Assembly (NCBI GenBank): GCA_008828725.1
Contig: MEHQ01003379.1
Span: 1 to 64,000 of the forward strand
Direction: 5' to 3'
Length of the DNA: 64,000 bases
Origin: Saccharina japonica
Taxonomy: Eukaryota; Sar; Phaeophyceae; Laminariales; Laminariaceae
Shown: piece by piece, positions 18,857 through 29,772 of the stretch
Numbering within the stretch: the stretch's first letter is position 1
Layout: each line of letters starts with the position of its first letter
The notes under the pieces: model-generated
The model's input: the letters and a program-made list of their open reading frames with translations, nothing else
Databases searched by the model: none
What the model was told of the DNA's origin: nothing
Program-made: the position numbers and the translations under genes

Positions 18857-19741
18857 TTCAGCTCCGTCTTTGCAGTTTTTTTTTAATTTATCATTTTTGA
18901 CGTTTTGACGTTTCGGCCAAGCAAACGTTGTGCCGTTTCGACGAATTTCGTCGGTTTCAGGTTTTGTCGTTTTTTTTTTGTCGGTGGAACCTGGTTACTA
19001 CTATTTAATACGAGTATACTGGTATCGTACTCATACTCGTTCACACTCGTACGTCGTATCGTACGAGTTCGTACAGCAGTACAATCTCGTACTGCATATA
19101 CAGCAGTGGTGCTGTACGTAGTACCGTGCACCGACAACTACAGTACGTACAGCAGCAGTATGCCTACTACTACTTATACGAGTACTGCTGTTGTGCGAGT
19201 AGTTGATATGAATATAGGTGACTTTCCCGCGGCTACATCACTATAATTGCATTATCATTCGACTGGTGATCTGATGATGATGCTCTTGCTACTCGTTTCT
19301 GCAGCAGCAGTACGAGTACCTACTATTTATATCTATATTTTTTCTACAAATAAATGAAGATGATACGAGCACGTATCCTACGTACGTACTGCTTGCTCTA
19401 TTGCGTGGCTTGCTGTTGTTGCTGAAACTATCCATTTCATGATGATACGAGTACGTTTTGTGGATAGCGTAAAAAAATATGCCACACTCTGGACGTAAAT
19501 GTAAGCACCATTCGGTCTTCATATTTATAGACCAACAGTCCTTACATTTACGTCCAGGATGACACGTCCCCCCCCCGCCCCATTTTTTCTACGAGTATGA
19601 TACACCTGGTATACTCGTACGAGTACTGGCTACGTACTGGCTATATATGGGTGATGGAAAGTTGAGCTGAACAATGTCGAAAACGACCCACCCCCACCCG
19701 TCCACGCATGCCCATCCACCCACCCATCCACCTCGACGTTA

Positions 19742-22035
19742 CCCCAGCTAATCAACGATTAGTCGGTGTGGTTGGAGTTTCCACACCGTGTGGGGCGGTA
19801 TCTACCCGGGGGACCGAAAGTCCCGCCGCGCGCCCGGCGTTCCCCCCATTGGCCAAGGGCGGGTGGGGGGGGGGCGCCTCGGCCAATGGGATTCGGGCTC
19901 GGAAAACGCTGGGTTGAAAGGTAATACTAATGCCTACCTGGTATTTATATTACAAGCCCAAAAATCGACGTGCTTTGCCCGCCGAACTTTTAATATTGGG
20001 CTGCGCCAAGAGAAAATTGTAGATGGTGACCCATGCGGAATGCACAACCACTTCATAACTGAATATAGGTATCTTAGATTGGGGTTAATGAACTTGCTGA
20101 ACATTCCTGCTCCCATTGATGGGGATCGCCGGCTTCACAAATTTCAGCCCGCAAATGGCGTACCCGGAGTAGATGGGGTTTCCACACAGTGCGGGCGGGT
20201 ATCAACCCGAGGGACCACCGCTTTTGTCCCCTGTTTGTTGCAGTTAGTTGCAGATGTGGGGAAGGATTTACGACCCGGGGATGCGACCTTATCCTCCCCA
20301 AATTGCGCTGGCTCCACGAACCCCAGCCAATCAGCGAACATCCAGTAGGGTTCGGGGTTTACATACCTTGCGGGGCGGTATCGACCCCTCCCAGGGTGCG
20401 GCGGAACTTTGATGTTACCCCAGCCAACCAGCGATCAGCCAGTGGGGTTGGGGTTTCCACATCGTGCTAGGCGGTATCGACCCGGTGCACGACTGTTTTC
20501 GTCCCTGGATTGTCGGGGTTTCAGATGTATGGAAGGATTTATGATCCGTGGATGGGGCATTATCCTCCCCGGGCGCGACGGAACCTCGTTGTTACCCCAG
20601 CCAATCAGCGATCAGCCAGTGGCAGCCAGTGGGGTTGGAGTTTTCACACCGTGCGAGGCGGTATCGACCCGGGGGTTGACCGTTTTCGTCCCCAGTTTGT
20701 CCGAGTGGTAGATTTGTGGAAGGGATTACGATCCGAGGATAGCACCCCATCGTCCCAGCGTGCTGATTTTTCTTTGTATCACCCCTTTTTTTTACGTCCA
20801 GCAGTGGTGGATACTACTGTCTCTTATGTCCCCAGCGTTTAATTTGTTGTTTTGTGCGTACATACGTATTGTAATAGGCATGGAACCCTACTGTATTCTC
20901 ACCGACAGGCGTTGGCTCCACGAACCCCATCCAATCAGAGGTCAGCGATCAGCCATGGGGGTTTGGGTTTCCATACCGTGCAGGACGGTATCGACCCGGG
21001 GAATCTCCTTTTTTGTCCCCGGTTCGTCGGGGTTGTAGACGTATGGAATTGGTTTTGACTCGGGGATGGGACCCCATCCTCCGCGGGTGCGACGGAACTT
21101 CACGAATCCCATCAAATCAGCAATCGGCCTGTGGGGGTGGGGTTTCCACACCGTGCGGGGCGTTATCGACCCGGGAAGTAATTTTTTTCGTCCCTAGTTT
21201 CCTGGAGTTATATATGTTCGGAAGGATCTATGATCCGGAGATGATACATTCTCCCCCCCGAGTGGGCTGCTCACACGAATCTCATCCAATCAGCGATCAT
21301 TCTCCACGAACTCCAGCCAATCAGCGATCATCCAGAGTGGGGTGGGAGTTTCCACACCGTACGGGGCCGTATCCACCCCGGGAGGTCACTGTTTGCGTCC
21401 CTGGGTTGTCGAAGTTGTAAATTAATGGAAGGATGCATGATACGGGGATGACACATTCCCCCCCCCGGGCGCCTTTGGCTCCACGAACCCCAGCCAATCA
21501 GCAATCAGCCAATGAGGTTGGGAGTTTCCACACCGTGCGGGGCGGTACCGATACCGGAAAACGACGTATTCGTCCCCGGTTCATCGGAATTGTAGATGTA
21601 TGGAAAGAGTAATGAACCGGGGTTGGGACCTTATCCTCCCCGTGTGCGGCGGAACCTCGATGTTGCTCCAGCCGATCAGCTATCAGCGAATGGGGTTGGG
21701 GTTTCCACACCGTGCGGGGTGGTATGGACCCGGGGGACCTCTGTTTTCGTCCTCGGCTCGTCGGAATTGTAGATACAAGGAAATAGTTATGAACCGGGCT
21801 TGGGACTTTATCCTCCCCGGGTGCGGCGGAACTTCGATGTTACCCCTGCCGATCCGCGATAAGCGAATTGGGTTGGGGTTTCCACACCGTGCGGGGTGGT
21901 ACCGACCCGGGGGGTCTCTATTTCGTCCCCGGGTTGTTGGATTTGTAGATGCATGGAATTATTTATGATCCGGGGATGGGACTTGATCCTCCCCGGGTGG
22001 TGCTGGCTCCACGAGCCCCAGCCAAGGAGACGAAT
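19742..22035. repeat. Satellite-like tandem array, unit about 175-205 bp
   Basis: About ten diverged units. Each contains CAGCCAATCAGCGATCAGCC, then GGGGTTTCCACACCGTGCGG, GGTATCGACCCGGGG, TTCGTCCCCGG, a TGTAGATGTATGGAA block, GATCCGGGGATGGGAC and TATCCTCCCCGGGTGCG. The TTTCCACAC anchor occurs at about 19779, 20176, 20451, 20639, 20967, 21141, 21347, 21521, 21702 and 21878. Most spacings are 174-206. Long frames across it are repeat artefacts. It starts exactly where the palindrome ends. Confidence 0.9.
19919..20150. other. Non-satellite insert in the first satellite unit
   Basis: About 230 bp with no resemblance to the array, breaking its first unit. The plus frame is open across it (ARRTFNIGLRQEKIVDGD and onward), but I recognise no family. 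It has no clear TIR. Confidence 0.45.
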
Positions 22036-22480
22036 ACGGTAGCACAGGCAACCATGTAGGGTAAACTGCAGAAAACGCCACGCAAAACAAAACAAACTAC
22101 GAACACATCACTACGAAAGACATGAAAAACACACACAAAACGACAACCAGAGTCTCATAGCAAGTAACCCCCCACCGCTACGTACGTGCAAAAGCCTTAA
22201 TCCTACGAAGAAAATATTAGGTACTTGGTACGAGTGGTATGTTCTGCGATCCCGACCAACCTAACCTTAGAACAGAGAGGCAAGGGAGGTACAACACCCG
22301 ACCATCCCAAGACCAACCCCTCCCCCAACCCCAACCCCCCCCAAGACCACCCCCAGTTTCAAGTGGGGATGGGCGGCTGTAGCAAGAGCATCACATACGT
22401 ACGCACACACCCGTCCCTCCGTTTATTTCAAGCAAGGCCTCTAGCGCAACAGCATTCATAGCATTAACAACGACAAGAAC
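22036..22480. other. Intergenic, no gene seen
   Basis: A-rich then C-rich sequence (CCCCAACCCC runs near 22310-22350). I see nothing beyond simple sequence. Confidence 0.5.
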
Positions 22481-22544
22481 AACCTTAACACCCATCTCCG
22501 AGAAGCGGAACGTGGACGGGGGTCATCTTACGTCCTCAATTGGA

Positions 22545-22612
22545 GGGAGGGAGGGAGGGAGGGTGGGTTGGTTGGTGGGTGGGTGGGTGGGTGGGGGGGT
22601 GAGTGGGTTGGT
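22545..22612. repeat. GGGA/GGGT-rich microsatellite
   Basis: Runs of GGAGGGAGGG followed by GGTGGGTGGG, lying just downstream of the tail-anchored gene. They are expanded relative to the homologous place near 2340-2360. Confidence 0.85.
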
Positions 22613-22726
22613 GGTTTGCATTCTAACGAACAGGGTGCAGGAGGCGATGGAGGGCAAGCCTCGAAGCGCCAACTAACGACACCCGATGGGGGGGGGGGGG
22701 GGCAATGGGAGGCTGGGGGGGGAAAC

Positions 22727-24001
22727 TCAGCGTCGACGGCGCAAGACCATGACGCCAATGGTAGCCGCGACCCCGATCACGGCCATGGCCCCTCCGGCCA
22801 TCTTCGGAAAGCCTCCGAAGTATCCGGACGACGACTTTGTTGTACTAGGCTCCTTTCCCTCTGCATCTCGCGTTTGCTGTGTCTGCACATCTTCTTGTTC
22901 TTCTGCGAAAAATGGGCTTCCCGGATCACGGTCTGAACATTCCGAGCTGCAATCCGTGGACCAAGCGTCGCTGGCATCCTCGAGTGGTACTTTGCCGTCG
23001 GACCTCCAGCGGAGAAGAAGGGGAACGTTCACGTCGCTCCTCCCGCTGGATCGAAGAGCGGAACCGGTGACCTTCACCCACGGCGGCGGCTGGTGCTTCT
23101 CCTTTTTCGAGGTTGGTGTGCTGCTTCTGCTTCTGTTTGTGCTTCTGCTGCTGCTGCTAACTCCTCCGCTGCCCGGTCGTTTCAAGGCAGACTTTAACAC
23201 CCGGTGAGCCGATCTTGAAGTCGATCCCGAAGTTGAGCTTGCTGTCCTCGACGATTCCGTGGAGCGTGTGCCCTCGCTCCTGCTGACATCTTCCTCGTCA
23301 ACCACCAAGGGGCTGGTCCACTTTCTCGGCGTGGACTCCGATTCGGCCGACCTCCATCGGAGAAGGGAGACGTTGACGTCCTTCCTTCGACTAGACCGCA
23401 GGACGGACTCCTCCACGTCAATCCACGTCTGGTGGCCGCCGCCAGCCGTGTCCCGCTTAGAGTACTGGAACGGGTTGTAAGTGGCCCAGCGGACGCCACG
23501 CCCGTGCGTACACCACCTCGCGCGGATGACATCGGCGGCCGGTGCCGGCGTAGAAGCCCCCCTCACGGGAAGAGGAAGGAGTCCCCCCTCCGCGTTGCGG
23601 GCGATCGGCGCGGCTGAGGGCTGGCCGGGGGGAAGGCGGTTCCGCCTCGTGGAGCCGAACAGTGACGAGCAGTCCCGCCACTGAGTCTCGTCGCATTTCC
23701 GGTGTCCCAGGCAGGAGGCTGGCTGTCGAGGCAATCTTGCTGCTGCTGCTGCTGCTGCTGCTGCTACTGCTGCAGCTGGTGCTGCAGCCGGTGCAGCTGA
23801 CGAGGGTGATGATGGTATGCCGCCATCCCTTACCCTAGCCGGTACTGCGGCAGCGAGAGGGTTCGCCGTCGGAGGGATGGTCGCGTTCGCGTGCGTGTTG
23901 CGCCCGGCGAGCAGGGTTCGCTCCGACACCTTCAACTTGTCCAAGCAGTAGGTGCAGAAGGTGTACCGCCCTCCGCCTTCTTGGCCCCTTGCCACGTGCA
24001 T
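22727..24001 (-). CDS. Tail-anchored Ala/Ser/Arg-rich membrane protein, terminal exon
   Basis: An open minus-strand frame of 424 residues if it begins at the acceptor AAAAATGCAG|ATG (24001), which follows a long C-rich tract; upstream exons may exist. Residues about 15-25 carry CTYC (CxxC) in a cysteine-poor protein, followed by a poly-Ala stretch encoded by (CTG)n. Two internal repeats share the pattern W(I/V).V..S.LRSS.R.DVNV.LL.RWRS. After a Ser/Arg-rich region the protein ends with KMAGGAMAVIGVAATIGVMVL then RRRR and the stop, a single C-terminal membrane anchor. The N-terminal CxxC block and the C-terminal anchor match the shorter copy at 2736-3233, so both ends are under constraint or recently shared. 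Expected topology is cytosolic bulk with a tail anchor in the ER, mitochondrial outer or peroxisomal membrane. The function is unknown. Confidence 0.6.
   Translation of the reverse strand: MHVARGQEGGGRYTFCTYCLDKLKVSERTLLAGRNTHANATIPPTANPLAAAVPARVRDGGIPSSPSSAAPAAAPAAAVAAAAAAAAARLPRQPASCLGHRKCDETQWRDCSSLFGSTRRNRLPPGQPSAAPIARNAEGGLLPLPVRGASTPAPAADVIRARWCTHGRGVRWATYNPFQYSKRDTAGGGHQTWIDVEESVLRSSRRKDVNVSLLRWRSAESESTPRKWTSPLVVDEEDVSRSEGTRSTESSRTASSTSGSTSRSAHRVLKSALKRPGSGGVSSSSRSTNRSRSSTPTSKKEKHQPPPWVKVTGSALRSSGRSDVNVPLLLRWRSDGKVPLEDASDAWSTDCSSECSDRDPGSPFFAEEQEDVQTQQTRDAEGKEPSTTKSSSGYFGGFPKMAGGAMAVIGVAATIGVMVLRRRR
23738..23782. repeat. (CTG)n coding microsatellite
   Basis: About eight CTG units, then CTACTGCTGCAGCTGGTGCTGC. 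On the minus strand it encodes the poly-Ala stretch of the tail-anchored protein. Confidence 0.85.
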
Positions 24002-24500
24002 CTGCATTTTTAGTCGGGGTGAGGGCGGGGTGGGGGAGGGGGGGGGAGAGACAGGTATCGCATGCATCATTACGTGTTTCACGCGCGTATGGACGGGTCG
24101 AGTCAAGCGTACCTGGCGCAGGCGGTGCAGTGTTTTAATTGAACATTGTCATGGGGTGATCGAATGATCGAAAAGAGGTTTTGTTTCGACGATAACAAGA
24201 TTATTATGCTCCTGTACGAGCTGGTTCACGCCCCAAGTTTTCTCCACCACGAAGCGCCGTTGCAATAGCTACCCGAATGTAGCATACTTTGGTATCATGC
24301 TGACCCCAACGTACAGCAGAAGACGGTGACACAGCGGTATGTGTTTTGTTAAGGGTCAACAGCTGGCGACAGCGGCGAAAATGTGTCCCGACCAACCACA
24401 GGGTTTCCTAAAGGCCAATAATAATGAGGCATTTCCGTAGGAAAAAAACATTTTTGTTTAGTGTTTTTTTATGAACGAGCAGGTTTCAGGTACTCCAAGG
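24002..24500. other. Upstream of the tail-anchored gene, nothing further identified
   Basis: The first 60 bases are the C-rich/branch-like intron end described for 22727-24001. Beyond that I see no exon I can defend. Confidence 0.4.
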
Positions 24501-24504
24501 CATT

Positions 24505-24895
24505 ATATACGTCTATCGAAACATTTGACGCAAATAATCGAAGAATTGACTCCATAGGACCAATATCAACTCATCTTTAGAGCCAAAACAGACCTTGCAC
24601 TGAAGCCAGGTAACTACAAGGCAACGCCGCAAACGTCGCGTTTCCTGCACAGGATTCCAAGTTTCCACGCCGTTTTCAAGAGATAGACCCTGAAATTATG
24701 TCTCTAAAACGTTTGACGCAAATAGTCGAAGAACTGACTGCATAGAACCAATATAAAGCCAACTTTAGCGACAGAAAAAAAAAACTACACTGAAAACAGG
24801 TAATTACAAGGCAACGCCGCAAACTATGCGTTTCCTGCAGAGGTTTCCAACTTTCCACGCCGTTTTCAAGAGGCAGACCCTGAAGGTTTTCACAG
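24505..24895. repeat. Two-unit tandem repeat, period ~188 bp
   Basis: ACGCAAATAATCGAAGAA at about 24529 recurs as ACGCAAATAGTCGAAGAA at about 24717. Both units contain CAAGGCAACGCCGCAAAC and CCACGCCGTTTTCAAGAG. Confidence 0.8.
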
Positions 24896-25155
24896 CCTTC
24901 TATATTATATCGCCGAACTTTGAAAGAACGGCGTTTTTTTTTTGCTTCCACCGAAAATGTTGGGTCCAAGGAGGCTCAGGTTCCCCAGAAAATCCCAATG
25001 GACGAAAACCAGGCGAAAAACAAACACACACACCGTTCCCTCAAGGCAAGAGCTCATCGAACACGTGTGCGTAAACAATTCAGTTCTGACTAAAAAACGG
25101 CGTCGACTTTGGCCGGGGAAGAAGTGTAGGTTGTTAAAACTTGAACCGCCTGTGG

Positions 25156-25399
25156 TTAGGGCCGTTCGTATCGAGCAACTTTTCCCCCAAATTTCCAATA
25201 TTTTTTTTCGCGCAATTTTTTAGATTTCCAATTTTTCCAAAAATATTTTCCAAATGTTGGAATGCGAAGCCGTCCAAATATTTTGCCCTCTGTTAAAATG
25301 CCAAACTTTCCAACTCAATCCTGTTTTTACTGTTTTTGTTTTCGAAAAAAATATTGCAAATTTTGGAAAAAAAAGGTTGCTCGATATGAACGACCCTAA
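25156..25399. mobile_element. MITE family D, long-TIR element
   Basis: About 245 bp with ~50-bp imperfect inverted ends: TTAGGGCCGTTCGTATCGAG at the left, CTCGATATGAACGACCCTAA at the right, then A/T-rich inverted tracts. The interior is AT-rich without coding capacity. Confidence 0.75.
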
Positions 25400-25790
25400 G
25401 ACTCTTATCTTAATATCACTATCATCAGCAGGCCCTACCTCACTTGTAAGGTCAAAACTGTCAATCTCGTGACCAAAAACAACACCGCCCCCGCTCGCTT
25501 GGCTTATTGACTCGACCCGCCCGCCTCGCGCGCAACAATAAACTGCTGGATGCATGCGCCCTGTTCCCCCGCCCCCCCCCTCCGCACCAGTAATCTAAAC
25601 AAAGGTTCACGCCCGAAAGGGCAAGAGCTTCTCTGCACCTACTAATAGTGTTAATACCAGTGACACATATATCATACATGCTTAGTAAAGTAGAGGTGTA
25701 CCATTTTGTTATTGTGAGGTTTCTCAATTGAGGAGCTGTATACTAATAGTAAGTAATCAGTACTTAAGTCATTAGTAAGTCCAAAACAAA
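25400..25790. other. Intergenic, no gene seen
   Basis: A mixture of C-rich (CCCCCGCCCCCCCCCT near 25567) and AT-rich sequence. I see no supported feature. Confidence 0.4.
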
Positions 25791-26197
25791 AAAAAATGAT
25801 TTCCAGATAAAAAACAAAAGTGAAATCCGATGAACAATTAAACAAACCTGGCCTGTATAGGCGGATAAGGTGTACGCCAAAATCGTACGTATTAAAAAAA
25901 AAAAACGGATGGCAGCATTCCGACGGAGACTTTGGGTTAAGGAGCCAAAAAGACGCAATACGCGTACTATACCCCCAAAAAAGAGAGAACAAACCGCCAA
26001 CAGCTGCGAGATCAAGGATTTCGTCGAAGCTTATCTTTTTGCAAGCTGCGTGGCATACTTCGATCGCGCCTATATCGCAGCACGGGTCCACTTTGTGACC
26101 AAGCAGCTCCAGCGAGCGGTGGCCATTGGTAGGTGACAGGTATTGGGAGTTGTACCTCCGGCCACTGCAGCTGTAAGCTCCGAGACCCTTGTTACGG

Positions 26198-26299
26198 CGG
26201 ACCATAGTAAACACTAGTAAATAGAACCATATTTTGTTAGTAAAAATTGGTAAACATATAGTTTTTGAGTGTACCTTAGGTTCTATTTACTATGGTCCC
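26198..26299. mobile_element. MITE family B, clean copy
   Basis: Inverted ends GGACCATAGTAAA…ACTAGTAAATAGAACC and GGTTCTATTTACTATGGTCC around a short core with TTTGTTAGTAAAAATTGG. Confidence 0.85.
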
Positions 26300-27070
26300 T
26301 CGCAATAGTTAGGCTGTTGAAACATTTGGTGGTCACGAGCAAAAATCCCCATTGAGTAATATTGGGGCAGTAGTGATCCTACGTTCAGGTTTTGGTAGCG
26401 GGTGCACATACAGCCATTTCTGTTTTTTGCGTTCACTCGAGGCGGACGGATCAATTAAGGTGAAGTGAAGCTCACGGAGGCATTTGACGGGTTTTTTTTT
26501 TGTGTGCGGTCTGCGTTAGGTTAGTACATAAGCGAGGTAGGAGCTGCTGATGGAAACCGGCCTACTTTTCACAACGGGAGCCAAAACGCCTCCCACCATA
26601 CGTACTGGGATCGTCCATCAGATGAGAAAAAAAAATAGTTGGAGGACAAAAAAACACTGAAAAAAGAGGGGTTGTCGCCGGTGTATCTTCTCCTGTTAAA
26701 TCGATAGCCTAGAGCTACTTATTTTACAGGTACACTCAGATGAACAATCCCTTCCAACGCCAAAACCGTACGTATTGACACGAAAAAAGAATGGCAGCAT
26801 TGGGTTAAGGAGCCCCGTTATTCAGAGTATATTTCAGCCAAAAAACAAAAAAAAACGACAGCTGTGAAATCGAGGATTTCGTCGAAAATCGTTTTTGCAA
26901 GCTGCATCGTGACACTTCGATCGCGCGTATATCGCATAAAACGGGTCCACTTTGTGACCAAGCAGCCTGAGTTGAGGGTGCCCCAGCGAGCGATGGCCAT
27001 TGGCAGGTACCAGGTATTGGGTGTGGTACCTCCGGTCACTGCAGCTGTACGCTCCGAGACCCATATTACA

Positions 27071-27160
27071 GGGGACCATAGTAAATAAGACCAAATGTTG
27101 TTAGTGAAAATAGGTAAACGTATTGGTTTTTGTGTGTACCGTAGGTTCTATTTACTATGG
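27071..27160. mobile_element. MITE family B, copy in second tandem unit
   Basis: GGGGACCATAGTAAATAAGACC at the left and TTCTATTTACTATGG at the right. About a dozen extra bases (CATCATTAGCCC) interrupt the right flank relative to 26298. Confidence 0.8.
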
Positions 27161-27860
27161 CATCATTAGCCCACCCCGTAATAGTTAGGCTGTTGAAACT
27201 TTTGGTGATCACGAGCAAAAATATCCGTTGAGTAATATTGGGGTAGTAGTGATCCTACTTTCAGGTTTTGGTAGCGGGTGCACATGCAGCCATTTCTGTT
27301 TTTTGCGTTCACGCGAGGCGGACCGATCGATTAAGGTGAAGTGAAGCTCACGGAGGCATTTTACGTTTTTTTTTTTTTGTTGTCTACGTTAGGGTTAGTT
27401 TCACGAGCGAGGTAGGAACTGCTGATGGAAACTGGACTATTTCACAACGGGAGCGAAAACGCATGCTATCATACGTATATACTGGTATCGTCGATCAGAG
27501 AAGAAAACAAAAAAATAGTTTTAGTCACAGAGAAAAAACAATGAAAAAAGAGGGGTGTCGCCAATGCTTATTATCCCGCTTAATCGACAGACTAGAGCTA
27601 CGTTTTTTTTTCCCCATCTCATTTATTATCTTCGCACTCCTGTCCCTCTCCCTCCATAGTTTTTAACTCAGATCCGGGGTCACAAAGCAGGCTCTTCTCC
27701 CTTCTCCCCACTACGGTTCGTGCCTCGATTTGTTATCGCGCAGAGGATTCAGCATTCCCAACGCTCGTCGATTTTCATCGAATTTTGCTAACTCACGCTC
27801 TCGCGCTTTCCGCTAGTCAAGACATTTTTTGCGAGAAAAAGTCCCTACGAGCATACACTC

Positions 27861-27930
27861 GGGGGGGGCTCGAACCCACGACCTTGACTCTAACAGGGAC
27901 GAGATCCACCTGTCATTCCACCGGGGACGT
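27861..27930 (-). ncRNA. tRNA-like sequence or tRNA-derived SINE head
   Basis: On the minus strand a B-box-like GGTTCGAGCCC is preceded by an anticodon-arm-like CCCTG-TTAGAGT-CAAGG and an A-box-like TGGAATGACAGG. The T stem and anticodon stem each have a mismatch and the acceptor stem does not close, so I do not call a functional tRNA. It could be a tRNA pseudogene or a Pol III promoter-derived repeat. Confidence 0.35.
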
Positions 27931-27934
27931 ATAC

Positions 27935-28330
27935 CCTGTTTACACCCAGATGAAGGTGTTGAACCGACAGAAAATACCGTAAAATATTGGGTTGTCCGTA
28001 GATGAAGTTACGGCCTCCGCAAACGCATAAAACAACGGGGGAAAATACGTGATTTTTCGTAAAATTAAAGGGGGATATGTCTGGGTCGGGGATTTGGATC
28101 AGAGTGGGACTACAGAAACGAGATCAGCCAGTCTTCGTGACGTGTAGGCTAGCAAAATACCACACCGAATGTGAGCCAATCGGGATTTCTTGCTGGTAAC
28201 GCGAGCAGACATTATAAGGTATCGTCGATGGGGTTGGTGAACCAAGCCAGACGTTCCAGTTTTTCTTTCCTGACTGTACTTTGGTCGTAATTCGGTAACA
28301 ACAATGAGGGGCGTGCATCACACCATCCCG
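27935..28330. repeat. Dispersed direct repeat, copy 1
   Basis: Aligns with 30325-30650: TTGTCCGTAGAtGAAGTTACGGC, CCAGAGTGGGACT, TTTCTTGCTG.GAACGcGAGCAGAC. Diverged and noncoding. Confidence 0.7.
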
Positions 28331-28493
28331 TCTTGTGGAAGCGCCGATCAGAGAAAGTAAATAAAATGTTTCGGCAGGGGGAAAAAAAAAAGGGGGGAAA
28401 AAAAAAGGAGAAAGGTGTCACCGAACCTCGAACCTCCTATATACGACGTTTTTCGGTTAAAGCGCAAAGTTGATAAGAGCTGTAGCTTATTAC
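28331..28493. other. Intergenic, A-tract region
   Basis: Two G-flanked poly-A runs (28381-28410). Nothing else is seen. Confidence 0.4.
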
Positions 28494-28600
28494 AGGGGGC
28501 CAACAGTAATCATATCGTGCGATGGACCCAAAACACATATGTATATATCGGGTATGTTATGTTTGCACACCATATATTTGGTTTTGATTACTATGTTCCC
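28494..28600. mobile_element. MITE family A, diverged copy
   Basis: GGGGGCCAACAGTAATCAT at the left and TTTTGATTACTATGTTCCC at the right, imperfect inverted repeats around ~70 bp. Confidence 0.55.
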
Positions 28601-28844
28601 TCGTAGTGCACGACGGGTATACAGGTATACAGGCACTATATACTCAGATCAAAGAAAGGGTGTGCCTGCCCAAGCCGGGTATATACTGTAGGTACTTCAA
28701 GTATAGTAGTTTCGCGGGTATGGACATTGGGGTCAATACTAAAGCTACCCCGACTCCCCGGGGGGTTACAGTGCCCAAACTCACATCGTGCAATGTGGAA
28801 ACGGGTACGTTATACTCGGGGGCGGCGGTGGTACAGGTAAAATA

Positions 28845-29060
28845 TACCCGTTTCGTAGGTACTGGTAGGTTTTATCCACGGGTAGGCTACCCGGGTACCT
28901 ACGGGTAAGCTACCCGAGTCCCTACCCCAAATATATCCGTTGGTAGGTACTGATAGGTTTTACCCACGGGTAGGCTACCCGGATACCTACCCCAAATATA
29001 CCCGTTGGTAGGTACTGGTAGGTTATACCCACGGGTAGGCTACCCGGGTACCTACTCCGA
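28845..29060. repeat. Three-unit minisatellite, ~75 bp, GGTA/TACC-rich
   Basis: Units contain GTTGGTAGGTACTGGTAGGT, ACCCACGGGTAGGCTACCCG and GGTACCTACCCCAAATATA. Each unit is itself partly palindromic (GGGTAGGCTACCC). Confidence 0.85.
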
Positions 29061-29183
29061 AGCATACTTCCTCTGTCCCATACGTAAAGTCTTTTACGGG
29101 GTGCACGTCGTATCTCCCCAACGGAGGTACTCACGATGATACACTCGGGTTTGTTAAAAATACAAGGGAAGCGGCCAGAAAAG

Positions 29184-29772
29184 GGTATACCTGGTCCGTG
29201 TGCGGCCAAAAACAGGTACATACTTAAACTCGAGTAAAAAACGCACTCTACGTGCCCTGCCATTGGTCCAAAACTCGTTGTACCTGTTTTTGCCTCTTTA
29301 AAGCCCAGGTACACCTGATTTTGTCTACTCTATTTGACTTTCACTTTTTTTTGTCGTTTTTAAGCCCTTCATAGTTCCACTCTATGCCCCCTTTATACTA
29401 ATGTCGACGTACGCGGAGACCCCCTCCTCCCTTCGCACCTCGCACTACACGCCACTCGAGCGACCCACACACATATTATATCTGCCTGCACGCCTCCGCC
29501 GAAATAATACGACATAGAAGGCTCCCCTTCGGGATTGTGGTTGACTTGGAGTACCAGAGGTGTTGCAAGCTGAGAACGGAGAATACAGCAGCAGGCGTTC
29601 GTTCCTCGTACTATTAATAGCAGCTACTCGTGTACGTAGCCACCGGGCGAGCGCGAAGAACACGAAAACACTCTACTTTGCGTTGCAAGGAACGGCAGGT
29701 TTGTGGGGAGCGTTATGAACTTGATTTTAGTATGTACCTGTTTTTGGCCCCAAATGGACCAGGTGTACCTGT
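29184..29772. mobile_element. Possible ~590-bp element with inverted ends
   Basis: TACCTGGTCCGTGTGCGGCC and CCAAAAACAGGTACATAC at the left are matched in reverse near 29730-29775 (GTATGTACCTGTTTTTGGCC, then TGGACCAGGTGTA). A second TGTACCTGTTTTTGCC at 29278 complicates the picture. The interior shows no conserved domain. Confidence 0.45.

Larger units (their letters stand above)
13530..19741 (-). repeat. Right arm of the giant palindrome
   Basis: The reverse complement of 13526-12840 and then of 9500-4180, skipping 9500-12840. It ends at CACCTCGACGTTAC, where the satellite array begins. Confidence 0.93.
25790..27570. repeat. Tandem duplication, two ~0.9 kb units
   Basis: 25790-26680 is repeated at 26735-27570: shared GATGGCAGCATT…GGGTTAAGGAGCC, GATTTCGTCGAA, CACTTTGTGACCAAGCAGC and, further on, TTAGGCTGTTGAAAC…GGTGGTCACGAGCAAAAAT and CCATTTCTGTTTTTTGCGTTCA. 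Each unit carries a family B MITE. Plus-strand frames (for example VHFVTKQLQRAVAIGR near 26090) are conserved in part, but frameshifts separate the copies. It may be a decayed gene of unknown type. Confidence 0.8.

Noticed and set aside
19788..20348. 186-codon frame through the satellite
   Set aside because: Open by chance across repeat units, with frames not maintained in later units.
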